Shown piece after piece: positions 55,057 through 64,000 of a stretch of 64,000 nt of DNA (positions are counted from its first letter, which is position 1; each line of letters begins with the position of its first letter). Source of the stretch: Elmis aenea (taxonomy: Eukaryota; Arthropoda; Insecta; Coleoptera; Elmidae). Position numbers and translations under genes: made by a program. Under the pieces are notes generated by a model. The model searched no databases. It was given only the letters and a program-made list of their open reading frames with translations, and was not told the origin of the DNA. Location of the stretch: positions 23,625,466-23,689,465 of the forward strand of contig OX393577.1 in assembly GCA_947652605.1 (NCBI GenBank), written 5' to 3'.

Positions 55057-55913
55057 TGTAGTGTGTTTTCGAAGGAATCCATGTCTTTTTGTTCATTTGA
55101 CTTGATTTGGTTCACATTTCTTGTTTAAATACTTTTGTAACGTCGTAATGTATGACTAAATATTAGAAACTGTATTTGCCGTAGCTGAAAGTAACATTAG
55201 ATTTATGCCTTGGCAGTTCGTACATGCACGTATGTCATTACAAATTGTTCTTAGCTGTTTATCTGCAACTGTACAAAACAATTTAACTCATTTGGCATTA
55301 AGCAAATGGTTTCCCCCGTACATACTACATAATAATTTATTATTGCCGTTTTCATGACGTAATATTAATGTCCACTTACAAGAAACTTATGGTAGGCATA
55401 AATAAATTCCGATAAATACATTTAGTTACAGTGTAAGTCCGTCCCCACCCACATTGTAATAGAATCTCTGTGCTATAAAATACTCCGGCCACAATTACGT
55501 GCAGTTAAGTGATAATGCAGGATCATAAGTTACCTCGACCAGGGTGGTATCGGTTTAACAACACCCATTTTTAATTATAAAAGAAACCATAAATTAGGAT
55601 CATGTGTGTAATCGTTGTAAATCATCGAGGACACACTTGATAACGTGTATTCTTTCACTTAATTTAATTAAATTGGAAAATAATGTTCGCAGACTCTGTT
55701 ATTTTGCAATTTTTCGCGGACATATTTTGAGAATTTTTCAAACCTGTACTTACTTGCAAACTGTGGCGTTATTAAAACTTGAATTTCGTTGATTTATAAA
55801 TCGGTTTGTAACACATATCTCACGTCTCGTTGAATGTCATAAACAGGATGTTACTAAAATTCGTTTAAAAATGTTCTACATGCGATGGCAACGTTTTAAC
55901 GTGATTTTTATTG
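55057..55913. other. No gene recognised
   Basis: No motif or structure seen; the ORF 55604-55792 is not recognisable. Confidence 0.4.
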
Positions 55914-55915
55914 TA

Positions 55916-56540
55916 CAGGGTGGTCCAAATTCGATGGGATTACATGGGTATCTCGCTTAATAGTCAAGATAGAGAAACGGTTAAACTACCAAAAATGTGT
56001 AGTTTTTGGAGACAAACTCAGAACCGTTTTCAAAAGTATTCTATGATTTCCGGTTTTCGAGTTATTGAATAAAATGATTTTCTCTAAAAAGAAACTAAAA
56101 AACCTTTGTAACATGCGTATTCTTGAAAATAAATACATTAACCCTTATATATTTGGAATGAGAAAAAAATAAGGGATTTAAATAGGTCATAGCCAACTAT
56201 CGCTCCCATTTAAAAAAAGGTAGGTAAGTTTGTGTCACAACTTTTTAACGGCGAGTGTAATTATTTTTTTTTATTATAATCAAATTAAACATAAAAATAT
56301 CTAAAAAAATCTTTATAAATATTTTCGATATTTACAACAATAACGGAGATATGACACATTATTTAAATGATAAAAAAAACTTTTTATTCAATAACTCGAA
56401 AACCGGAAATGATAAAATATTTTTGAAAACGGCTTTGAGTTGCTCTCAAAAAACTGCACATTTTTGGTAAGTTAACCGTTTCTCTATCTTAAATATTAAC
56501 CGACATACCCATGCAATCCCATCGAATTTTGACCACCTTG
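55916..56540. mobile_element. Family E inverted-repeat element (CAGGGTGG tip)
   Basis: Tip CAGGGTGGTCCAAATTCGAT after TA and inverse end CATCGAATTTTGACCACCTTG. The arms share GGGATTACATGGGTAT / CATACCCATGCAATCCC, AACGGTTAAACTACCAAAAA / TTTTTGGTAAGTTAACCG and GGTTTTCGAGTTATTGAATA / TATTCAATAACTCGAAAACC. The right tip has lost the TA. No transposase. Confidence 0.75.
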
Positions 56541-57502
56541 ACAGCTTCGTTACTTCATTATATTTCAACTAATATTTTGGCTTTAAAAAAATAATCATTT
56601 AAGCCATTTGCTGTAGTTTAAAAGTTTTTCTTAACTTGGTTGTTTTTTATTTTTTATTTTACTGTAATAAACGATTTTTTTAACTATCTTTGCAATTATT
56701 ATGATCTTTATTATGATAACTTGCAATATATCTTTAGCTTGGGTATGAAATAGATTTTGTGATAATTAAATAGCATGTTAACAGCTTAAAAACTTAATGA
56801 AACTATAAAACATAATTGTCTGCTACCTGTACAAGAATATTAACAGCTTTTAATGTTCTCCAGTAACTAGTAGCAACCAGTTGAGCCGTTTAAATACGAA
56901 GATTATTCGGCATCTTAAATTACTTGGTAAAATTGCTTTTTGACGTGTGAAAGTAAGTTTTATTTATAGCAGTACTAATGAGCAAAAAACTCCCAAAGCA
57001 AATAAATCAGAACGGGCGTGGAAATTGGAATGTAATTTGAATTATAAGAGATTCATCGACCCTAATTTAATTAAATTTATAACAAAAATGTTAGTAGATT
57101 TATAACAAATTTAATGCATAGTTTAATATAACATATTTTCGGAAATATCTCCTCAAAAATAATTATTTCTTCAGCCTGTCTGACACGAACATGAAAAAAG
57201 GACTATAGTCGAAACTGTATTTGCAAAACACTTCAACGATGAACTACGCTGGAGTTTGTCAAATTTCATGTTACTTCCGTGTAACCTAAACATACTTTTT
57301 TAAATATAGATTTTTTGATGTGTTTTTGATCTATTTAGCGACGTTTCCCTTGTAAAAGAACATTTAATCCATTTGTATTCCTAAGCTTAAAAATTTTGTA
57401 GGAAACATCAGCAAACAGGTTTTAATTTATGGAAACCGTCGACCAATTTTAGATATTTGTAACTGCAATATTTGTTGTTTAAGGAATGCATTCGCTTCCT
57501 CA
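56541..57502. other. No gene recognised
   Basis: AT-rich, no motif or structure seen. Confidence 0.4.
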
Positions 57503-57510
57503 AATATACA
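57503..57510. repeat. Target-site duplication, left (AATATACA)
   Basis: Exact partner at 59228-59235. Confidence 0.85.
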
Positions 57511-59227
57511 TAGTGTTTAAGATTTCTCGATAGTTTTCATTTCTCGAGTCTCAAGAATTCTCATATAAAATATATAAATTTACATTTACGCGCTCAAATT
57601 CAGTTTAAAAAGTTATATAACAATGATTATCACTCTTTAATATTTAATTTATATATTTTACTTATTATTTTAACACATCTTGGACCGGCACGCAATAAAT
57701 TAATTTTAAAGTTCATCAGAAATTTATTTTTGATTTATTATTTATAACGTCAAAATCTGGATTTCAGTATTAAGTATATTATTTTGTAGAAGATAATAAC
57801 CGTAAGTGATTTTAATTAAACAATATTATTCTAAACATTATGAATCACTTAAAACTTAAACATATACAAACAAAATTAAATGTTTTCATTGTACTGATTT
57901 AAAATATTTTTTTTAAAAACACAGAGCAACTAAAGTAGTACTAAACAATCTATTATTTCTTTTTTTGTCCCAAAATTGTTGGCAACAAAAAAATTTCGTT
58001 CGTTTTGTGTCGATGTAGGATTTATTGTGGATCAAGCATTCCTGAGTAGTTCTAAATTTTTGGTTCTTGTACCTGTTGTTTGAAATATATTAAATTCTTG
58101 CTTAATAGTTTTATTTTTGCCGTTTACACTATGTTTCACTTGAACTTCTCTCACACTTTCTGTTACCGATAAGTTCAGTTGTTCTTGGAGAGACAATTCT
58201 TCATTTTTATTGACCGAATCTGCATCAAAAACTTCTTCGTCAGTATCAAACTGATGAGAACTAACAAATAATCTACTTAACATTTGTGTAGCAGTTTTGT
58301 AAATTTCATGTTTTGAAACTAGTCTAAAAATGTCTTTTTCTTCACCAGCAGGATTTTGTAAAAATTTATACAGAGATATGATGGTATTGTTCCTCCTTTT
58401 ACTTATTTCTTCTTTAATTGTAGCAAGAATTTCCTTACTTAGTTCATTGTCAATTTTCTCTAACGTCGAAAACAAAAATTTTAAGGCTCCATCTGGAGTC
58501 AAGAGTGTACAATCTCCTCTGCTCGAGACACTCAACGGTGATTCGAACGGGCTGTAATATAGTTAATAATGTTTCTGCCACATTAACATAATCTTCCCTC
58601 CACAAGGTATTCATATTTAGTTCATTTTTATTTTTATATGATTTTTGATTCCTAAAAAGCGCTTGATCATAATTTCCATAGTATTCCACCTTGTTTTAGG
58701 GTCCAAAAGTAATGAAAGTTCCTTTTGTTCATATTCTTGTACATATTTTTGCAATACGCTATTTTTGACAGGAGATTTGACAATTTTCCGTAGGGTAAAA
58801 CGGTGAAATACGCCCCACTTTAAAAAAAAAATTCGTTACTGCAAAATGATTCTAAACAAAAAATACATTTCTAATTAGTATAATGAGTGTACATTACGTA
58901 AATATAAAAAGTTTGTGAAAAGTAAACGCAGGAAAACAATAAAAAAACAATTTAAAACCCTTTCCTTTGAGGCGTATTACCCACTCCGCTGTGGAAAACG
59001 CCCCACACGATTATTACTAGGTATACCTATAATTAATTGTATCTACTATAGCATTTTGCAATTGCAGGTCTCTGTTTTTCATTAACAGTTTGTTCAGCGA
59101 AAAAAAAAACAAAATTTTTTAATTTTTTTCTCAAGAAAAAACTCTAACTTTCTCGAGAAATGAGAAATCAAAAAAATTACTTTTTCTCAAGGATTTCTCG
59201 AGAAAGAATTCTCGAGAAGAAACACTA
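57511..59227 (-). mobile_element. hAT element with 8-bp target duplication and TCTCGAGAA-rich ends
   Basis: Tips TAGTGTTTAAGATTTCTCGA at left and TAGTGTTTCTTCTCGAGAAT (complement) at right, with AATATACA duplicated on both sides. The subterminal zone repeats TTTCTCGAG / TCTCGAGAA several times at each end (57523-57560, 59130-59215). It encloses a decayed minus-strand hAT transposase. 1,717 bp, so partly deleted. A block at about 58790-59005, with TTTCACCGTTTTACCC in complement and CGCCCCAC motifs, looks like another element inserted at the 5' side of the coding part. Confidence 0.85.
57905..58790 (-). pseudogene. hAT transposase C-terminal half, frameshifted
   Basis: Minus-strand order: LLLDPKTRWNTMEIMIKRFL then GIKNHIKIKMN (58750-58630; TRWN is the usual hAT D/KTRWNS block). 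One frame over: TLWREDYVNVAETLLTILQP then VRITVECLEQRR. A further frame: CTLLTPDGALKFLFSTLEKI and ISKRRNNTIISLYKFLQNP. Then, after an in-frame stop at about 58030, TINPTSTQNERNFFVANNFG, the dimerisation motif (usually IPPTSxxxERxFSxAG). Two frame changes (about 58680, about 58540) and the stop make it dead. N-terminal BED finger and the front of the catalytic domain are missing. Confidence 0.8.
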
Positions 59228-59235
59228 AATATACA
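59228..59235. repeat. Target-site duplication, right (AATATACA)
   Basis: Exact partner of 57503-57510. Confidence 0.85.
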
Positions 59236-60070
59236 TGATATAATAACGTAAGTGATATAGTATCCAACGTTGAAGAATTACCAGTAAGTACGTTATAAAT
59301 TGCAGAGACAAATTGCACACACAGTATGAATTTCACCGGTACCAAGTTAATGGTAACGGAATGCATGCAATATATGTAATAGCATTTCCATGAAGAAATT
59401 AATCATAACGAGAGATTTATTGACCAATGCACCTGCGTAGCACGAATATATACATATATACAACACGGGTTGATTGTCTATTTTACGTTTAAGTACTTGT
59501 CAGTATTCTTTAGGTGGAGGCATTTTTGAAGCAAAATTAGTTGGTCATAAATTGCTCAATTACCATTTACACACATTAGCAGTTTTATATTTGTTATAAA
59601 GAAGTCGCGAAGTTAGATATAAATTTTATGGCATCGTAAGTTTATTAAAAATAAAATTAATATCGGCATGATCAAAGAATAACCTAATAGGTACTGATTG
59701 TTATTTTCGAAGGTAATTAAAAATAAGTGTACTATACGGTTTTATTTAGTTCTCCATAAATTAATAATGTTTAAAAGAATTGTCTTGTCGATTTTAATTA
59801 ACCTACTTCGACCGTAAATGGTTTCTTGTGGGGCTTGATATTCTCAACGAATGTGGTAACCTGTAAGGTGGTGCTGTATACCAAATTTGGTTTAAATATA
59901 TCTACTGGTTGGTAAACGGTTATAAATTATCGGTATTTTTTCGAAAATTTCAACACTGTATCTTTAAAATGAAGCATTTATGGACCAATGTTGATATGAA
60001 ATATTCGTTTTAAAATGAATTTTTGTATCGACTGTTAAAGTCCTGCTGCAAAAAAGTGGACCACCCTGTA
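59236..60070. other. No gene; possible short CAGGGTGG-type element at its end
   Basis: 60045-60070 reads AAAAAGTGGACCACCCTG then TA, another CAGGGTGGTCC end in complement. A weak partner GTAAGGTGGTGCTG lies near 59873. Nothing else recognised. Confidence 0.35.
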
Positions 60071-60072
60071 TA

Positions 60073-60632
60073 CAGTCTGTTCTACAAACACTTGCTATTA
60101 GCGAATACGATGCCAGTTATGCATAGACAACAATGGCTCACAGTTTGAGCAATTTCTTTAGTCCTGTTTTGTTATCGTTGTGGTATTATATACAATAGCA
60201 GTGTTCTCGTTAGTAATAGTTATTCAGATTCCACTGACGTACAATTACGCAAGTGTTTTTAAGGTTGCTTGATTATGAGTAAATAATTTTTTTAACAGAA
60301 GATTTGATTAAATGGCCTACTAGCTCAAACTAGTTTTTTGCATTTTTTACAAACATTTCATAATATAACCCTACTTAAAAGCTAGACCGTTAAAAAGCAC
60401 TGAAAATGCTCTACAAGAATACATCAAAAAAATGATACCAATCAATTTTTAAAAAATGTCGGTTCTGTCACAAACAAATAAATGAAGAATGAAGGTGTTT
60501 AAAGCAGAATTTTTTTCGCCAAGTTGTAGCTAAGACTACCCCATTTAATAATATATATGGTTTGCTGATGGTTAAATCACAATTGAAGATTGAAGTCGCT
60601 ATACTCTTGGGCCCATTTTGTAGAACAGACTG
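60073..60632. mobile_element. 560-bp TA-target inverted-repeat element
   Basis: Tips CAGTCTGTTCTACAAA and TTTTGTAGAACAGACTG, flanked by TA on both sides (60071-60072, 60633-60634). Inverted match is confined to about 17-20 bp, unlike families A-E. No coding sequence. It lies about 240 bp upstream of the piggyBac-derived ORF. Confidence 0.75.
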
Positions 60633-60868
60633 TATATACTTTCAAGTGGACCATATAAGTAACTTCGAAGTGGTTTTTAAATTATCTGACCAACTGGGGT
60701 TTATTCCGACCCCACTCCTGACATCAAATCGACCCCAGGCACACAGCTGCGTTGTGAGAATCCAGTATTACCACTGTTGACGAAGCCTATACACGTAAAA
60801 TTGAATTATAAACCGATGTTTAAGTAAGCCGTAGTGTTTTGATTGTAAGTGTCACTAAGGAGTGTGTA
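60633..60868 (+). promoter_or_regulatory. Region upstream of the piggyBac-derived ORF
   Basis: 236 bp between the TA-target element and the first ATG. Contains TATAAA-like TTATAAACC (about 60808), but no promoter can be assigned with confidence. No TTAA followed by CCC, the usual piggyBac end, was found here. Confidence 0.25.
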
Positions 60869-62506
60869 ATGGAACAGGAAACTAAAAATGAAACAAATGT
60901 GAGAACGTCGCAAGACTGTATAGAGAAAGAGCAAGATGCGGTGGTTAATACTTTTTCTAGTACCAGTGGTGACGTGCCGTGGAAAATATGCCAAGCGAAC
61001 ATAAAACGAATTCAAGCTAAGAATTTAAACATAGGAAACTGCATTGAGAATTGCCCCAAGTTTAACTCACGAATTGATTGCTTTCGTCAATTCATAACGG
61101 ATGATGTATGCGAATTACTTTGCACGCAAACTAATCGGAGAGCTTTTGAATTAAAAAGTAACGTTACCTATCTTAGCCGTTGGCATGAATTGGATAAACA
61201 GGAACTATGGGCGTTTTTTGGATTGCTTATAATGTGCGGTGTTCATAAGAGCATGAATAAACCTCTGAGCGAATTTTGGTCGACAAACTTTGGGTTTCCA
61301 ATATTCATAGCGACCATGTCTTTTAAACGATTCCGCGATATATTCCGGTGTTTACAATTTCATGATGCCAAAGCTTGTACAGGTGCTGATATTCCAGCTG
61401 TTTGTAAGATAGTAGACTTGTTTTCAAAGAAATGTAGGGAATCATTCGCTTCTTCGAAGACAATAGCAGTTGAAGAACATTTCTGCATGTTAAGAAAAAG
61501 CTCCAAAATTTGTTTAGAGCGTAATAAAACAGCAACTAAGAAAAATAGATTGAAATTGTGGATTTTAGTCGATTATAAAAATCATTGTGTAGTTAATATC
61601 AAGTCGGATGGAAGTTACAATACCCAAGGGTGCAAAGAAAACAGAAAAAACCGTATAGTGTTGGACGTGACGGATTGTATATCGAGCTGTATTGTTTTTG
61701 CTGATACTCGTTTAACTAATTATGAACTTGCTAAGCAGTTAATGCTTAAGAAACTTCATTTTGTTGGGCGTATCGATCGCAGTCACAAAGATATTCCAAA
61801 TATTATGCGATCGTTTAAAGCGCCCGATGAAAATTCTTGCACTTCGATTTGTGGCGATAGAACTGCTTTAATTTCTGTTGCGTCCGCGAAGAACAAGACT
61901 GATATAATATTATCCACCAATCATCAATCTTGCGATGCTACAATTGCGCGAAGTAATATTCATGAAGCAATTCTTATTCACAATGAAGCATTGTCTGGCG
62001 TTCGCTTAACGAGACGTCTTCTAAGACAATATTCAGTTAAACGTAGAGCAACCAAATGGACCACGGCGTTATTGTTTGATGTACTCGACTTTGCCCGAAT
62101 TAACGCCTGCAGATTGTACAGCCAAGAGAGCCACGACGCAAAAGGTGCATCGACTAGACGCAATTTTTTCGTTGAGTTGGCGCATGAACTGATCAAACCT
62201 GAAATTAGTCGACGCATCGAACAAAAGAACTCCAAAAAGTTTTTAAATGCCGTTGCTCGTACGGGATTCAAATATTTTTTACCTTCGCCAGCCCAGGCAA
62301 GTGGTGCCGTGACCGGAGGGCCAAGCAAAGGTGTTAAGCGCGCGCGATGTGGGATCTGCACGCGGTCAAGGGACCGAAAAGTAAATACTACTTGCGACAG
62401 GTGCCGTAATTACGTTTGCAAGGAACACTCGGTAATTAACATGGTGTGTCTGAACTGTACCAATAAAGCTGAAGTTAGCGAACTAGAAAGTGACTTTGAA
62501 TATTAA
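60869..62506 (+). CDS. piggyBac-derived protein, intact 545-codon ORF with substituted catalytic residues
   Basis: Uninterrupted single-exon ORF; the first ATG is at 60869 (GTAATGG, purine at -3 and G at +4). An upstream in-frame TTG at 60839 is not a likely eukaryotic start. The protein follows the piggyBac (DDE_Tnp_1_7) order: ELWAFFGLLIMCGVHKS and FKRFRDIFRCLQFHD in the N-terminal domain (about residues 112-166), then TIAVEEHFCMLRKSSK (about 198-213), LKLWILVD, CIVFADTRLTNYELAKQL (about 274-291), GVRLTRRLLRQYSVKRR (about 377-393), WTTALLFDVLDFARINA, and a C-terminal Cys/His domain (494-530: C-x2-C-x11-C-x2-C-x4-C-x2-H-x6-C-x2-C). By eye, the canonical Asp of vDE is Glu 202, the Asp of tDN is kept (279), and both Asp of GVDxxD are Arg (379, 382). 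It is therefore unlikely to cut DNA. No TTAA-CCC ends flank it. A domesticated gene is the leading idea; a recently inactivated copy is the alternative. Confidence 0.9.
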   Translation: MEQETKNETNVRTSQDCIEKEQDAVVNTFSSTSGDVPWKICQANIKRIQAKNLNIGNCIENCPKFNSRIDCFRQFITDDVCELLCTQTNRRAFELKSNVTYLSRWHELDKQELWAFFGLLIMCGVHKSMNKPLSEFWSTNFGFPIFIATMSFKRFRDIFRCLQFHDAKACTGADIPAVCKIVDLFSKKCRESFASSKTIAVEEHFCMLRKSSKICLERNKTATKKNRLKLWILVDYKNHCVVNIKSDGSYNTQGCKENRKNRIVLDVTDCISSCIVFADTRLTNYELAKQLMLKKLHFVGRIDRSHKDIPNIMRSFKAPDENSCTSICGDRTALISVASAKNKTDIILSTNHQSCDATIARSNIHEAILIHNEALSGVRLTRRLLRQYSVKRRATKWTTALLFDVLDFARINACRLYSQESHDAKGASTRRNFFVELAHELIKPEISRRIEQKNSKKFLNAVARTGFKYFLPSPAQASGAVTGGPSKGVKRARCGICTRSRDRKVNTTCDRCRNYVCKEHSVINMVCLNCTNKAEVSELESDFEY

Positions 62507-62860
62507 AGTTTTGCAGAGTTTTTACCATTCAGTTTTTTATGTTCATCGACTTTTTATGAAGGGCCCGAACCGCAAAAAAATAACGTTTCAGTTCCAGTTA
62601 CCGTTTAAGTAAATTTTAACTTTTCGGCTTCCGTTCCTATTTTAATTCGTTAATGATTCGGTAACCGTTTCATCGGAAACGTTTAACTTCCGGTTCGGTT
62701 TCAATGTTTTTTCATTTATTTTTTTTTAAATAAAAATTAAGAACATTACATAGTAAAACGTAATCACTTGCTGTATAAGTGTTAGAAAAAATAAATATAC
62801 AAACAAAAGTGCGTTTACTTTGTAATCATTGTATTATTTAATAACTGCTTAACAACCATT
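62507..62860 (+). other. Downstream region with inverted CGGTTCGG-type motifs
   Basis: 62562-62705 holds GGGCCCGAACCGCAAAA near its left end and TTCCGGTTCGGTTTC near its right, with TAACCGTTT / AAACGTTTAACTTCC and 'TTCCGTTCC' motifs between. This resembles the end of a hAT-like or other short element. A polyadenylation-type AATAAA occurs at about 62790. Boundaries not determined. Confidence 0.3.
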
Positions 62861-62867
62861 AAACGAA

Positions 62868-63000
62868 CAACCCTGAAGATGTCTCCAATGAAGGAGGACG
62901 TAACGTCGGTCATCGAGAAGAAAGCTTAGACGCGGTTCCAACCCGGAAATCATCACTACAAATTGGACATCGGTCGCGGAAGCCTACAACATAAACTACT
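62868..63000 (+). repeat. Possible retroelement tail with the CTGAAGATG...AACGTCGG motif
   Basis: CCCTGAAGATGTCTCCAATG then AAGGAGGACGTAACGTCGGT resembles the stem motif (GAAGA..TCTCC..GGAG..GAAACGTCGG) often seen near the ends of retroelements, including Penelope-like ones. It is GC-richer than its surroundings and continues to GCCTACAACATAAACTACT. No coding sequence recognised. Class uncertain. Confidence 0.35.
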
Positions 63001-64000
63001 AAATAGAAGAATAGAAATGATGAAACCAAAAATTGTGTCAGTTAATTTAAATAACCTGATTACATAATCACAGATTATAATAAAACATGATAAAATTGCC
63101 ATAATCTGCTAAAACTATTGTTATATTATTTCTAAAATATTACTTATGAGTGTACGTTATTTAATTTGTTGGTGACAAACTTTAAAATTATTTGATAAAT
63201 GTTTGGATTATTTAGGTTATTCATTTATTAATATAAATAAATTTTATTTAAACTCGTTTATTATTTTCCGAAGCATTTTTTATGGATATGCAATATCAGT
63301 TTTGTTTTTGAACCCATACTAGTGATAGTTTAAAAAAAGCTCAATAACGTCTTTTGTCGCTCCGATGACAAGATAAAATTTTGGTACATGAAAAGATCAA
63401 AATAACTTTTGGCTTAGAAGATGAATCAACATAAATTATTTGACAAATTTTTCAAATTTGTAGTAAATTAGGTTAATTATAATTACAGCTAAATTAATTA
63501 AGCCCAAGTTTTTTCAGAGTAAAAGCAATGTGTTTTATAGTGGAGGATAAATCATCTTATTTTAGTTTATGCTCTAATTTAATGACTCCTAACTACTTGA
63601 ATTGATTTATTGAATGATACACACTTTATTACTGTTTTAGTGCTTACTCACTGTACTTTATCGTCGGGCATTAAAAAAAGTGCTTAACGCATGCAAGCAA
63701 CTTCAATCTTTTTTATTTTAGCGAATTTGATTTCGCAATTAATTTTAATCGTATCTTGAAAGTTGAGCACAAGAAGTTATCATTACGTTGTAAATAACGT
63801 CGTTGATAATTTATTACACTGTAAATAATCTACAACTAGAACCTTCTATCATAAAAACGTCTTGTGATCACAGTTTTTTATCGAGTCAATTTTATTGGCC
63901 ATTTTTGTAGTATTATATTTTATGAAAAACTGATTTTAAAATTTATTAGCTTATTGATTAATATTTAATACATAAAATACTAAATTACGGTGCTAATATC
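63001..64000. other. No gene recognised
   Basis: AT-rich to the window edge, without recognisable coding or repeat structure. Confidence 0.4.

Noticed and set aside
60839..60868. TTG at 60839 as the start of the piggyBac-derived ORF
   Set aside because: The frame is open from TTG, but eukaryotic initiation there is unlikely. The in-frame ATG at 60869 has purine at -3 and G at +4, and nothing before it resembles the family.
1..64000. CRISPR array, prokaryotic operons or ribosome-binding sites
   Set aside because: No regularly spaced identical repeats with unique spacers were seen. Gene structure and transposon types are eukaryotic.

Overview
The window looks like AT-rich intergenic or intronic DNA from an insect nuclear genome. 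The evidence is the density and kind of mobile elements: mariner, hAT, PIF/Harbinger, piggyBac and MULE-type transposases, non-LTR retrotransposon remnants, a Helitron, and many inverted-repeat elements ending in CAGGGTG at TA targets. A beetle is possible, because a short tract mixes TCAGG-type and TTAGG-type telomere units, but this is weak. No host housekeeping gene, rRNA, tRNA or CRISPR array was recognised. Nearly all coding matter is transposon-derived and broken. The exception is one uninterrupted ORF at 60869-62506, a piggyBac-type protein whose catalytic positions look substituted.

Layout. 1-850: two non-LTR remnants tail to tail. 3041-9706: long inverted-repeat elements of families called A, B and C here. 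10219-12488: half of a family D element, then a hAT element with a perfect 8-bp target duplication and a broken transposase. 12770-15793: degenerate tandem repeats, a 0.7-kb hairpin and a hAT-like non-autonomous element. 17495-19350: a MULE transposase fragment split by two insertions. 19985-21640: a repeat array split by a non-LTR insertion. 23058-24968: a hAT remnant and a mariner carrying a nested palindrome. 26640-29370: a family C element and a LINE remnant. 31313-34860: a PIF/Harbinger derivative with a MADF-like exon, a 245-bp hAT MITE, and a LINE split by a Helentron-like insert. 37350-38330: a mariner split by a foldback/MULE-like element. 39995-47160: repeats, two nested TA-target elements, a family D element and two mariners. 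47740-56540: family B with a Helentron-like insert, a hAT with a nested family D element, a hAT-like element with a nested Helitron, and family E. 57511-59227: a hAT with transposase remnant. 60073-63000: a short TA-target element, the piggyBac-derived ORF, and tail repeats.

The most useful property of the window is nesting. Several insertions interrupt sequences that can be read across them, or that have an empty counterpart elsewhere in the window. Exact ends and target-site behaviour can therefore be deduced for three copies of an apparently unnamed Helentron-like short element, one Helitron, one foldback-like element and several hAT and TA-target elements. The long featureless stretches were read for obvious motifs only; strongly decayed coding sequence could still be hidden there.
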